From: Eremococcus coleocola DSM 15696
GTDB lineage: Bacteria; Bacillota; Bacilli; Lactobacillales; Aerococcaceae
DNA length: 64,000 nt
Assembly (NCBI RefSeq): GCF_000428865.1
Contig: NZ_AUAT01000005.1
Location: forward strand, 1-64,000
Direction: 5' to 3'
In this document: piece after piece, positions 1-7,472 of the stretch
Layout: the number at the start of each line of letters is the position of its first letter
Numbering within the stretch: the first letter of the stretch is position 1
Position numbers and translations under genes: made by a program
The notes under the pieces: generated by a model
The model's input: the letters and a program-made list of their open reading frames with translations, nothing else
What the model was told of the DNA's origin: nothing
The model's database searches: none

Positions 1-341
1 TATGGGACTATTATAAAAGTAAAGCCAAAGAATACTTAGAAAGCGATTCAGGTTGCCAACTATATGCTCAACGTAAAATAGAAGTTGAGCCTGTTTTTGG
101 TCAAATGAAGCGCAATTTTGGTGTACGAAGAGTTCATGTAAGAGGAAAAATTGGGGTTTCAAATGATATTGGAATCCTGTTAATGGCAATGAATTTAACC
201 AGATTAGCAGAAATGATAAGAAGAAAAGGAAGGGGACCTCTTTTCTTTTCTTATATTTTATTAAAATTAATAAAAACCGAGAAACATCTCATCTTTTTGA
301 AATGTTTGTCGGTTATTTTTGAGACTTTTTGCCCAGCCTCT
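1..341 (+). mobile_element. 3' end of an IS1182-like insertion sequence
   Basis: The window opens inside an insertion sequence whose transposase tail is described separately. A candidate right terminus is the stretch around 322-341 (gagactttttgcccagcctc), just past the transposase tail and just before the end of the convergent B3/B4 gene. The left end lies outside the window, so the inverted repeat and the target duplication cannot be verified. The boundary is an estimate. Confidence 0.5.
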
Positions 342-407
342 TCTTTTGTTTTTACATTAAATCTGCTTGGGGATTTTCTTTGGTTAAGGTCTGAATTTTA
401 CCCTTAA
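3..407 (+). CDS. Transposase, C-terminal part (IS1182-type DDE), 5' end outside window
   Basis: The frame is open from the first bases of the window to a stop at 405-407 and has no start inside it. It reads RKIEVEPVFGQMKRNFGVRR followed by VRGKIGVSNDIGILLMAMNL. This is the C-terminal signature of IS1182/IS5-like DDE transposases, with the third catalytic acidic residue in the VEPVFG segment. The conserved part ends near position 235. The remaining residues run through the probable IS end and into the 3' end of the convergent neighbour, so they look like read-through rather than conserved protein. Whether the element is intact cannot be judged. Confidence 0.7.
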   Translation, partial: WDYYKSKAKEYLESDSGCQLYAQRKIEVEPVFGQMKRNFGVRRVHVRGKIGVSNDIGILLMAMNLTRLAEMIRRKGRGPLFFSYILLKLIKTEKHLIFLKCLSVIFETFCPASSFVFTLNLLGDFLWLRSEFYP

Positions 408-1062
408 CCCCTAATAGTTTCTCAGCCAAGGCTTGAATCTCGGCAATTGCCTGGCCGGCTGCTTCAGCCTGTTGGCTTGAAGCATTGTCTACAATGATAA
501 ACGCATTGGTCGTATCTTCCGTCAACATGGTCCGTTGCGCTTCGCGCCAGTTCAAGCACCGACAGATGGCGCCTTCACTATCATAATAAATCACTTCACC
601 TTCCAAGGCTGGGGCATCTTCCTCAGCACCGAGAGGTAAAAAGGCTTCGCCGCCTTGGGCTGTACCCAAATGGATATCACCCGCCATTTTATCAATATCT
701 TCACCGCCCACTGGCACGCCATATTTAAGGGAAGCATAGTTATAGATATCGACTAAGGGAATAATAGGTGAGAATTCATGCCCTTGGCTAATCCGTTTTA
801 AGAGGGCTTCAATTGAAGACCGCGCTCCTTTTTTGGTTTTAAAGGTTTTAAAGGCTTCCCGCCAAATAGCAACGGATGGGTTTTGTGAGAAGGTATCTTC
901 GGTTAAATGGGCTTGAGCTGCTTTTCCACCTTCTTTCAGAAGGGCTTCGTATTCAGCTTCGTTACCTTGGTAATGATTGTCAATACCTTCTAAGACTAGA
1001 ATGTTAATCACTGCATCTGGAAATAGGTCCCAATAAGATGGGTTAACGATAAATTGTTTCAA
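352..1062 (-). CDS. B3/B4 tRNA-binding domain protein
   Basis: A 236-residue protein of the B3/B4 family (COG3382), whose domain is also found in the beta subunit of phenylalanyl-tRNA synthetase. The typical core is visible: a stretch with ARSSIEALLKRISQG, then PIIPLVDIYNYASLKYGVPVGGEDIDK, then GEVIYYDSEGAICRCLNWREAQRTML. In stand-alone members this domain is thought to bind amino acids or tRNA and may act in editing, but the function here is not established. Length is normal for the family. The stop lies about ten bases beyond the probable IS end, so an IS insertion close to its 3' end is possible. Confidence 0.8.
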   Translation of the reverse strand: MKQFIVNPSYWDLFPDAVINILVLEGIDNHYQGNEAEYEALLKEGGKAAQAHLTEDTFSQNPSVAIWREAFKTFKTKKGARSSIEALLKRISQGHEFSPIIPLVDIYNYASLKYGVPVGGEDIDKMAGDIHLGTAQGGEAFLPLGAEEDAPALEGEVIYYDSEGAICRCLNWREAQRTMLTEDTTNAFIIVDNASSQQAEAAGQAIAEIQALAEKLLGVKGKIQTLTKENPQADLM

Positions 1063-1099
1063 ACTATCACACTCCTTTATTTAATAATAACATATTTTT

Positions 1100-1828
1100 C
1101 TAAAATTTAGCTTGATTTAGGTAAGCTAAGACATAGGTCGCATATAGGGTCGCACCATAATCTAAACCATCTTCATCAATATCAAAGTGGGCATTATGGT
1201 GAGAATAATTAGTCGCTTTAGCAGCATTCCCACAGCCTACTACAGCAAATAAGCCATTTCCTGCTTGCGAATAATAGCCAAAGTCTTCAGAGGCCATAAT
1301 AGCCTTGCTTGGATAAAGGGTATCTGCGCCATAAAGGTCGGTCACCACTTGACCTAATAATTCAGATCCTTGAGCTTGGTTGTGGACCGCATCCAGTAAG
1401 CGGGTATAGTCAACTTCAACTTGCCCCCCGTGCATGGCGGCAATATGGTCAGCATAAGCCGCTACGGCCGCTTCCACCTTATCACGGGCTTCATTATGGA
1501 AAGTCCGGACGGTCCCTTCCAAGACCGTTTCCTCGCAGACCACATTAAAACGCCCATCCACAGTATTCACCTTACCAATGGTTAAAACGGCTGGTTGTTG
1601 CGGATCCACGGCCCGTGACACAATACTCTGCGCATTGCTAATAAATTGTCCGGCCATGACGACTGAATCAACGCCTGCTTGCGGTTCAGAAGCATGGGCG
1701 CCTTTACCAATAAAAGTAATTTTGAAAACATCTGCGGCGGTCATGAAGGGTCCTAGGTTGACTGCCACCTTACCTGTAGGAATAAGATACTAAATATGCA
1801 TACCAAATGCATGATCCACTCCTTCATG
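1100..1828 (-). pseudogene. M20 family amidohydrolase remnant (N-terminal half lost, internal stop)
   Basis: The frame encodes the C-terminal half of an M20 aminoacylase/amidohydrolase (HipO/AmhX type): GKGAHASEPQAGVDSVVMAG, the dimerisation domain, then ASEDFGYYSQAG near the end. A GTG at 1768 could start a 222-residue product. Family homology continues upstream of it as GVDHAFGMHI, a TAG stop at 1790-1792, then YLIPTGK. The first 120 or so residues, which hold most of the metal ligands, are missing, and the sequence to the right belongs to another coding frame on the opposite strand. I read it as a dead gene at a deletion or inversion junction. Confidence 0.75.
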
Positions 1829-1932
1829 AAATTGCTCCAAAAATGCTGATTGCTGGTTTTGTCACCGTCTCTATTGCCTCAGTTATCCTAGCAGGTATTT
1901 TAGCTCCAATTGTCATCAGTATTGCAGGTTAA
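1828..1932 (+). pseudogene. C-terminal remnant of a membrane transport protein
   Basis: On the + strand a short frame ending at the TAA of 1930-1932 reads EIAPKMLIAGFVTVSIASVI followed by a second hydrophobic run and ends in ISIAG. It looks like the last membrane helix or helices of a transporter whose remainder is gone. It abuts the broken M20 gene in opposite orientation. I cannot assign the transporter family from this length. Confidence 0.45.
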
Positions 1933-1965
1933 ACCTAAATTAATTGGAATTCTAACCAAAAAAAG

Positions 1966-2019
1966 GGAGCGGGCAAGAAGTAGAAAATCTGTGATTTTCG
2001 CTTCGTCTGCCCGCTCTCC
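1966..2019. repeat. Intergenic palindrome, copy 1
   Basis: An imperfect 54-base palindrome has outer arms ggagcgggca and tgcccgctctcc and inner arms gaaaatc and gattttc around tgt. Related palindromes lie at 6043-6094 and 55429-55478. It sits between convergent coding remnants and may also terminate transcription. Confidence 0.65.
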
Positions 2020-2021
2020 AC

Positions 2022-2075
2022 AGTTGACTAGGACGGAACAAGTCGCATTGCGACGCTGCTTCCATCCAGTCAACT
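2022..2075. repeat. Second long inverted repeat adjacent to copy 1
   Basis: Arms agttgact(a/g)ga and tccagtcaact enclose an inner pair (aagtcgca / tgcgacgctg-like), giving a 54-base imperfect palindrome two bases after the previous one. There is no T-run, so a terminator role is doubtful. Confidence 0.5.
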
Positions 2076-2112
2076 ACTGCGTTGTATTATTATAATTTTA
2101 AAATGAAAAAGC

Positions 2113-2138
2113 GGGACTGGGCTTTTTTGCCCAGTCCC
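2113..2138 (-). terminator. Intrinsic terminator of rpmE2, probably bidirectional
   Basis: A perfect ten-base stem gggactgggc / gcccagtccc has a six-T loop and is flanked by A and T runs on both sides. It lies directly after the rpmE2 stop. The same stem recurs at 40039-40064. Confidence 0.85.
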
Positions 2139-2160
2139 TTTTTCTTTAACTTCTTTAAGC

Positions 2161-2415
2161 TTAGTCCTTGTTGGTGAAACCGTATTTTTTGTTGAAACGG
2201 TCCACACGGCCATCGGCTTGCGTGAATTTTTGACGTCCAGTATAGAATGGATGTGAATCAGAAGTGATTTCCATCCGAATTAATGGATATGAATTACCGT
2301 CTTCCCATTCAACTGTTTCTTGAGAAGATTTGGTTGAACCAGATAAGAATTTAAAACCGGTTGTTGTATCCATGAAGACAACTGGATGATAGTCTGGATG
2401 AATTCCTTGTTTCAT
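2161..2415 (-). CDS. rpmE2: 50S ribosomal protein L31 type B
   Basis: An 84-residue ribosomal protein starting [17 protein letters not shown] with the family core [21 protein letters not shown]. It is the type B form, without the CxxC zinc ligands of type A L31; in the Bacillus subtilis model such C-minus paralogues replace the zinc form under zinc limitation. The start at 2415 follows a GGAAG site; a longer upstream frame is not protein-like. The gene has its own promoter (2486-2514) and a leader hairpin (2436-2456). It stands at the end of the murA cluster, where L31 is also found in related bacteria. Confidence 0.95.
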   Translation of the reverse strand: MKQGIHPDYHPVVFMDTTTGFKFLSGSTKSSQETVEWEDGNSYPLIRMEITSDSHPFYTGRQKFTQADGRVDRFNKKYGFTNKD

Positions 2416-2435
2416 ACTAATACTTCCTTTCTGCC

Positions 2436-2456
2436 GTAAGCTATTTGCTAGCTCAC
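2436..2456 (-). promoter_or_regulatory. Leader hairpin of rpmE2
   Basis: Eight-base arms gtgagcta and tagcttac with a five-base loop lie in the 5' UTR, about 20 bases upstream of the start. Structured L31 leaders with autoregulatory roles are known in Firmicutes; membership of that class is inferred from position only. Confidence 0.5.
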
Positions 2457-2485
2457 AGTTATTCTGCGCAATGTGCAACACAATG

Positions 2486-2514
2486 ATGATACCACGAATG
2501 TTTAAAGAATGCAA
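2486..2514 (-). promoter_or_regulatory. SigA promoter of rpmE2
   Basis: -35 TTGCAT (2509-2514) and -10 TATCAT (2486-2491) on the minus strand have a 17-base spacer. The promoter lies just after the ydbC stop. Confidence 0.6.
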
Positions 2515-2521
2515 AAGATTT

Positions 2522-2746
2522 TTAGTCTAAATCCATTTTATTCAAGCAATCCCGTAGGATCTTAAGTTCTTCATGAGTAAAAGTAAGGCCTTTGCCCATT
2601 TTTTCATAATCTGGGTCCCAGTCACGAATATCATACTTAGCTGGACGGCCATTCCAAGCCACCTTAGTGAGTTCCTTGGCCCAACCCTTGGCATTGGTTG
2701 ATAATTGACCATAATGCTCTTCAATTTCAAAGCTAAAATCTGCCAT
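2522..2746 (-). CDS. ydbC: YdbC family PC4-like ssDNA-binding protein
   Basis: A 74-residue protein of the YdbC family, which adopts the PC4/p15 transcription-coactivator fold; the Lactococcus member binds single-stranded DNA. Visible family sequence is [23 protein letters not shown], then [20 protein letters not shown] and a C-terminal helix ending in [11 protein letters not shown]. It follows ybaK with an 11-base gap and a good ribosome-binding site (TAGGAGG), so the two are probably co-transcribed. Its cellular role is not established. Confidence 0.85.
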   Translation of the reverse strand: MADFSFEIEEHYGQLSTNAKGWAKELTKVAWNGRPAKYDIRDWDPDYEKMGKGLTFTHEELKILRDCLNKMDLD

Positions 2747-2757
2747 AATTCTACCTC

Positions 2758-3216
2758 CTAGTCCTGAGTTTTTAAATCTTGGAAAGTCACCGGAATTACT
2801 TGTTCAATTGCCCGGGGCGCCACCTGGACTGAAAAACCTCGACGGCCACCCGAAAACTTAATGGTCTCAAATTCTAAGGCCGATTGATCAAAAACCGTCG
2901 TGAGTAATTTTTTCATACCAATCGGTGAACAGCCGCCATGGACATACCCGGTTAAGGGGAGAAGTTCTTTTTCTTTAATCATTTGTATATTTTTTTCTGA
3001 TACAGCCTTAGCCGCCTTTTTTAAATCCAATTCATGGTCGACCGGCACCACAAAAACATAATTCTGACCACTTTTGCCAACCGTCACCAAGGTTTTAAAA
3101 ACATCAGGCTGAGCATGGTCTTTCTTAATAGTTTCTGAATCCCATTCAATAGGTTCATAATCAATCTTATGTTGATCTAAGACCCGCATCACATTAGTTT
3201 TATGTTTTTTAGACAT
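2758..3216 (-). CDS. ybaK: Cys-tRNA(Pro)/Cys-tRNA(Cys) deacylase YbaK
   Basis: A 152-residue member of the YbaK/EbsC family. These trans-editing enzymes hydrolyse Cys-tRNA(Pro) made by mischarging. The family features are the KTLVTVGKSGQNYVFVVPVD strand region, the essential lysine region AAKAVSEKNIQM, and the glycine-rich GYVHGGCSPIGMKK loop. Length is standard. It follows murA in the same direction with a 29-base gap and lies in a plausible murA-ybaK-ydbC transcript. Confidence 0.93.
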   Translation of the reverse strand: MSKKHKTNVMRVLDQHKIDYEPIEWDSETIKKDHAQPDVFKTLVTVGKSGQNYVFVVPVDHELDLKKAAKAVSEKNIQMIKEKELLPLTGYVHGGCSPIGMKKLLTTVFDQSALEFETIKFSGGRRGFSVQVAPRAIEQVIPVTFQDLKTQD

Positions 3217-3245
3217 TCTTTTCCTTCTTTACTGACTATTCAAGG

Positions 3246-4502
3246 CTAATCTTCAATCATCTCAATATCCGCTCCGAGTGCTTGGAGCTTGCTAACAATA
3301 TTAGCATAGCCGCGGAGGATATTGGTCACACCTGAAATTGTGGTTTCACCCTCAGCAATTAAACCAGCAATCACTAAACAAGCACCGGCTCGTAAATCAG
3401 AAGCTTCAACTGGGGCACCTGATAATTTACATGGACCTTCTAAGCGAATAATATCACCATCCACTTTAATATTAGCCCCCATCCGATTTAATTCAGGGAT
3501 ATGTTTGACTCGTTGCGGATAAATTGTATCAGTGATAGAACCTCGACCTTCTGCTAACAGTAAGAGCGGGGTAATTGGTTGCTGTAAGTCTGTCGCAAAA
3601 CCTGGATAAGGTAGGGTCTTGATGGTTGGCATGGTTAAAGTATCTTGGGGATGAACAAAAACATAATCTTCCCCAATTTCCAATTTAGCGCCCATTTCAT
3701 CTAATTTAGCAATATAGGATTCAATGTGTTCATATAAGACATTATTTACCTTAACTCCCCGGCCCATGGCCACAGCCGCAGTAATATAGGTGCCGGCTTC
3801 AATCCGGTCTGGAATAATCGTATGGTTGGTCCCATGTAATTGGTCAACCCCTTCAATCCGAATCACATTGGTCCCTGCCCCTTTGATTTTAGCGCCCATC
3901 TTATTTAAGAGGGTCACTACATCAATAATCTCCGGTTCACGGGCGGCATTTTCAATGACTGTTTTACCCTTGGCACAAACTGATCCTAGGATTGCATTAA
4001 TGGTGGCCCCCACTGAAACCACATCCATATAAATCCGACCCCCTTTTAAGCCTTGGTCTGATTTAAGCGTTACTACCCCATATTCTTCAGTCACGTCAGC
4101 GCCTAACATACGGAAGGCTTTTAAATGTTGGTCAATTGGACGTGGGCCAAGGAAACAACCTCCCGGTAAGCCAATCACACCATGACCAAACTTACTTAAA
4201 GTCGCTCCCATGAAATAATAAGAAGCACGAAGTGATTGAATCTTACCCGTTGGCATTGGAATTGAAACCATGTGGGTCGGATCAATTTTTAAGGTACCAT
4301 CGTTAAATTCTGTTTTTACATTGAAATCATTTAAGATATCAAGCAAAGAATACACATCTTGTATATCCGGTACGCCTTCAAGCACTACCTCAGAATCGGC
4401 AAGAACAGCAGCGGGAATTAAAGCAACCGTAGAGTTCTTAGCGCCATTAATTGTTACTTCCCCTTGTAATTTCTTACCACCACGGATACGTAATTTTTGC
4501 AT
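3246..4502 (-). CDS. murA: UDP-N-acetylglucosamine 1-carboxyvinyltransferase MurA
   Basis: A 418-residue MurA, catalysing transfer of enolpyruvate from PEP to UDP-GlcNAc, the first committed step of peptidoglycan synthesis and the fosfomycin target. The catalytic cysteine is Cys116 in [12 protein letters not shown], so fosfomycin sensitivity is expected at this residue. The N-terminal [13 protein letters not shown] and the two inside-out alpha/beta domains are complete. Firmicutes usually carry two paralogues; this one sits in the fba-murA-rpmE neighbourhood typical of the second copy. It starts 20 bases after the HEPN-motif gene, which suggests coupling. Confidence 0.96.
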   Translation of the reverse strand: MQKLRIRGGKKLQGEVTINGAKNSTVALIPAAVLADSEVVLEGVPDIQDVYSLLDILNDFNVKTEFNDGTLKIDPTHMVSIPMPTGKIQSLRASYYFMGATLSKFGHGVIGLPGGCFLGPRPIDQHLKAFRMLGADVTEEYGVVTLKSDQGLKGGRIYMDVVSVGATINAILGSVCAKGKTVIENAAREPEIIDVVTLLNKMGAKIKGAGTNVIRIEGVDQLHGTNHTIIPDRIEAGTYITAAVAMGRGVKVNNVLYEHIESYIAKLDEMGAKLEIGEDYVFVHPQDTLTMPTIKTLPYPGFATDLQQPITPLLLLAEGRGSITDTIYPQRVKHIPELNRMGANIKVDGDIIRLEGPCKLSGAPVEASDLRAGACLVIAGLIAEGETTISGVTNILRGYANIVSKLQALGADIEMIED

Positions 4503-4522
4503 ATAATTTCTCCTATCTTTAT

Positions 4523-5335
4523 TTAGACCCCTAGGCCTTGCTTAATTTCTTTATTAATCTTTGATAAAGCATTTAATTGATCTTGGTCTTTTAAATCGGC
4601 TAGGGTCATTAACTCACCTAACAAATGATTAATTTCCTCAAGCGATAATTGACCACGTTCTTTAACCCAAGCTTGATCCACAAATACAACTTCATGGGCT
4701 GATAAGTTACGTACATATTTTTCCACCGCCCGCATCCGGGTGGCCTTAGCAACAAGATCCTTATCTTGGCTATGGTCGGTGATTAGTTTTAGCAGATGAC
4801 TTGAGGAAAGATATTGGTCATAGTTAAAATGGTCACCATAATATCTATGAAAAGTTTGATTAACGATATTATCAGAAGCTTCTACCCGACTCTGTTTCCA
4901 CTGCAAACCTCGGTATAGGTGGCGACCATCGATATCCTCTTTCTTGATAGGTTCAATGAACTGATCTAATTGTGGCATCACTCGTTTTTCAAAAATTAAA
5001 CGAAAAATATTAACCAAAATTGGGGTTAAGGCACGGAAATAATCGCCATATTCTTGTCGTTTCAGTTGAATCTGTAAAGCACGGTAAGCCGCATAAGTCG
5101 CTTGTTCTAATGCCTCAGGGCGTAAGAGTTGGTCTTGGTCTAGTTCCTGGGCAAGTTTATCAATGACTGCTAGGTTGCCTTGGACCAAGGCCTGGCCTAA
5201 GCGGGCAAAAGCTTGTAAGCTAGCGGGGGCTCCTTCTTTTTGCAAGAGTTTAACTAGCATTGCATAGTCATGCTGGTCTAATAAATAGTCTAAGAGTCCT
5301 AAATTTTCTTCTTTTATATGTCCCAATCTGGTCAC
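4523..5335 (-). CDS. HEPN-motif protein resembling the C-terminal half of Csm6
   Basis: A 270-residue, mostly helical, soluble protein. Residues 203-220 ([18 protein letters not shown]) contain R209-N-x3-H214, the Rx4H signature of HEPN ribonucleases, in a context like the C-terminal part of Csm6 (helix, RNxxAHE, then a W-V-K-E segment and a terminal helix). No N-terminal CARF domain is present: a TAA precedes the GTG start by four codons and the next gene diverges 60-130 bases away. No CRISPR array or cas gene is in the window. It precedes murA by 20 bases, probably in one transcript. A toxin, abortive-infection or signalling nuclease is possible; assignment rests on the motif and helix pattern. 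Confidence 0.55.
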   Translation of the reverse strand: MTRLGHIKEENLGLLDYLLDQHDYAMLVKLLQKEGAPASLQAFARLGQALVQGNLAVIDKLAQELDQDQLLRPEALEQATYAAYRALQIQLKRQEYGDYFRALTPILVNIFRLIFEKRVMPQLDQFIEPIKKEDIDGRHLYRGLQWKQSRVEASDNIVNQTFHRYYGDHFNYDQYLSSSHLLKLITDHSQDKDLVAKATRMRAVEKYVRNLSAHEVVFVDQAWVKERGQLSLEEINHLLGELMTLADLKDQDQLNALSKINKEIKQGLGV

Positions 5336-5461
5336 CTCAACTGTATCTTAGTAATATCTATGATACTATAATTAAGACTTGAATTCGAGTGGATGAACCC
5401 ACCGCCTATTTTAGCAAGTTTTCCCAGTCATTCTCAACTATTTTTTAGAAAGTGTGATTTA

Positions 5462-6010
5462 ATGCATCCGGAAATTAAAAAAATCTATCAAAATTATCCG
5501 CAAATCCCTTATGTTAATCCCCAGAGGGACCTCAATACTTGGCTCAAGGACCTAAAAATCGGTAAGGCCAAACTGGTTCCTAAACGCAATATGGAAACGA
5601 CTCCTGACGGCCTTTTACCCGGCGACCTTATTTTACTCTGGCGAATTGCCTTTGGTACTTTTACCAATAAATCTTGGTTTCCTAAATACTTTGAATATGA
5701 TTATGGGATCGATGCTCCTAGTCATTTACAGAATTTGCTTGACCAAGGCTACGCCTATATCGAAAGCCCCTTCCAGTCATTAGACCACATCACTGCTGCT
5801 GAAGTTAAGAATATACTAAAAAAACATGGCATTAAAGGGTATTCTAAATTAAAACGTGACCAACTTGATCAGCTCTTACAAGCAGAAATCACAGAGGCAG
5901 AGCTTGATCAAGAATTTACCGTTCGTGGCTTAGCCCTCACAGAAAAAGGCCAAACAGCCTTAGATAGTAACCCTGACGTTATTGACCGTCACCCTAAGAA
6001 AAAGTATTAG
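5462..6010 (+). CDS. Hypothetical protein with SAP-like motif
   Basis: A 182-residue soluble protein. The segment at roughly residues 98-128 (ITAAEVKNILKKHGIKGYSK, then LKRDQLDQLL) has the length, helix spacing and KLKRDxL end of a SAP-type nucleic-acid-binding helix-turn-helix. The N-terminal part (KLVPKRNMETTPDGLLPGD) resembles uncharacterised Firmicutes proteins. I chose the ATG at 5462, preceded by AGAAAGTG. A start 69 bases earlier would add a proline/serine-rich stretch that does not look conserved. It diverges from the HEPN gene and converges on trkA. Function unknown. Confidence 0.7.
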   Translation: MHPEIKKIYQNYPQIPYVNPQRDLNTWLKDLKIGKAKLVPKRNMETTPDGLLPGDLILLWRIAFGTFTNKSWFPKYFEYDYGIDAPSHLQNLLDQGYAYIESPFQSLDHITAAEVKNILKKHGIKGYSKLKRDQLDQLLQAEITEAELDQEFTVRGLALTEKGQTALDSNPDVIDRHPKKKY

Positions 6011-6042
6011 CTTTAACTATAAACACTAAATAATATAGATAA

Positions 6043-6094
6043 AAGCGGACCTACTACCTGAAAATCGCTGATTTTCAACAAGTAGATCCGCTCT
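6043..6094. repeat. Intergenic palindrome, copy 2 (likely bidirectional terminator)
   Basis: Arms agcggacctact and agtagatccgct enclose gaaaatc / gattttc. It lies between two convergent genes and runs into T-rich sequence on the + strand (ctcttttgc) and A-rich sequence on the left. Same architecture as 1966-2019. Confidence 0.65.
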
Positions 6095-6100
6095 TTTGCT

Positions 6101-7462
6101 TTATTTTTTAATTAACTGATTTATATCAGAAATATTTTGATGCTCCGTAATAATTGTGACATAATCGCCTACTTGGATTTGATCAAGTCCTGAAGGGATA
6201 ATTATTTTTCCTTGGCGATAAATCCCCATAATTAAAGTATTATCCAAGAGATCTAAATCCATTAATCGAGCTCGCGTAATCTCAGCCTCTTGCAAGACCT
6301 CAAACTCCATGGCCTCAACGTGTTGATCTTCATCTACTAATTTATACAAGTTGACCACCGATGAATTTTGAGTCGCTTTTAAGGATCGGGTTAAGCGAAT
6401 AATCCGATCGGCCACCAATTGTTTAGGTGTGATAATGGTGTCCAATCCTAAGTAGGATAGAGGCTTAAGTAAGTATGGTCGATCAATTTTAGTAATAACC
6501 TTAGGAACTTGACGTGACTTAGCATAAAGAGAAACAATCATATTTTCTTCGTCGTTCTGATTAATGGAGACTACGGCATCATAACGGTCGATTCCTTCGG
6601 CATCTAAGACTTTTTGGTCAGTATTATCAGCGTGAATCACCTCTACCTTTGGGAAAGCCAAAGCGAGCCGTTGACAATTTTCTAAATCATTTTCAATAAC
6701 TTTTATTGCTTTCTTCCGTTTACTTAATTGTTCCAATAAGAAATAAGTTAATTGCCCGCCCCCGATGATAAGGACGCTTGAAGCGGTTTTCTTATTAAAT
6801 TTAAGGGTATTATATAGGTCTTTTAAATCTTTGCGGGCTGCCGTCACATGGATTTCATCCCCACTTTGAATTCGAAAAGATCCATCCGGAATGATAATTT
6901 GATTATCGCGTTTCACCATACAAACCAACATAGCGTGTTTGAAGCTACTATTGAACTCATTTAAAGTTTGGCCTTGAATCACACTTTTCTCTTTAACGGT
7001 TAGACCAACTAATTGAATATTGCCCTTAGCAAAACTCTCAATACTATTAGCAGTAGGATAAGTTAGAATTTGATCAATTAATTTAGCCGCATCCATCTCA
7101 GGGTTAATCATTTCTGAAATACCAATGGCTGACTGCATAAATTTAACATCCTCTAAATATTCAGGGTTCCGCACTCGACAAAAGACATGTGGTACCCCAA
7201 ATTTTTCGGCCATCATGGCTGATATAATATTGGTTTCGTCAGAAGAGGTCACCGCAATAAACAAGTCAGCGGTATCCATGCCAGTTTCATGCATAGCCCG
7301 TAAGGAAGTGCCCGAACCTACGATGCCTTGAATATCATAGGTTGAATACAAGTCTTCGACCACCATATCATCTTGGTCAATCAAAACAATATTGGCCACT
7401 TGCCATAAAGACTCACAAATCGCAGCGCCGACCTGGCCACCACCACAGATTACAATTTTCAT
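6101..7462 (-). CDS. trkA: Trk potassium uptake regulator TrkA
   Basis: A 453-residue cytoplasmic gating subunit of the Trk K+ transporter. It has two tandem RCK units: a Rossmann domain from residue 1 (ICGGGQVGAAI), a TrkA_C domain around 140-220, a second Rossmann domain (SVLIIGGGQLTYFLLEQL) near 230 and a second TrkA_C domain at the end. The full duplicated architecture distinguishes it from the single-RCK KtrA/KtrC type. RCK_C domains are frequent targets of nucleotides, including cyclic-di-AMP in Firmicutes; binding here is not shown. It lies 10 bases after trkH in one operon. Confidence 0.95.
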   Translation of the reverse strand: MKIVICGGGQVGAAICESLWQVANIVLIDQDDMVVEDLYSTYDIQGIVGSGTSLRAMHETGMDTADLFIAVTSSDETNIISAMMAEKFGVPHVFCRVRNPEYLEDVKFMQSAIGISEMINPEMDAAKLIDQILTYPTANSIESFAKGNIQLVGLTVKEKSVIQGQTLNEFNSSFKHAMLVCMVKRDNQIIIPDGSFRIQSGDEIHVTAARKDLKDLYNTLKFNKKTASSVLIIGGGQLTYFLLEQLSKRKKAIKVIENDLENCQRLALAFPKVEVIHADNTDQKVLDAEGIDRYDAVVSINQNDEENMIVSLYAKSRQVPKVITKIDRPYLLKPLSYLGLDTIITPKQLVADRIIRLTRSLKATQNSSVVNLYKLVDEDQHVEAMEFEVLQEAEITRARLMDLDLLDNTLIMGIYRQGKIIIPSGLDQIQVGDYVTIITEHQNISDINQLIKK

Positions 7463-7472
7463 GGTTCACTCC

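Noticed and set aside
105-407. Complete small ORF on the + strand at the left edge
   Set aside because: The frame is open to the first bases of the window and encodes a transposase tail, so the internal ATG at 105 is not a real gene start.
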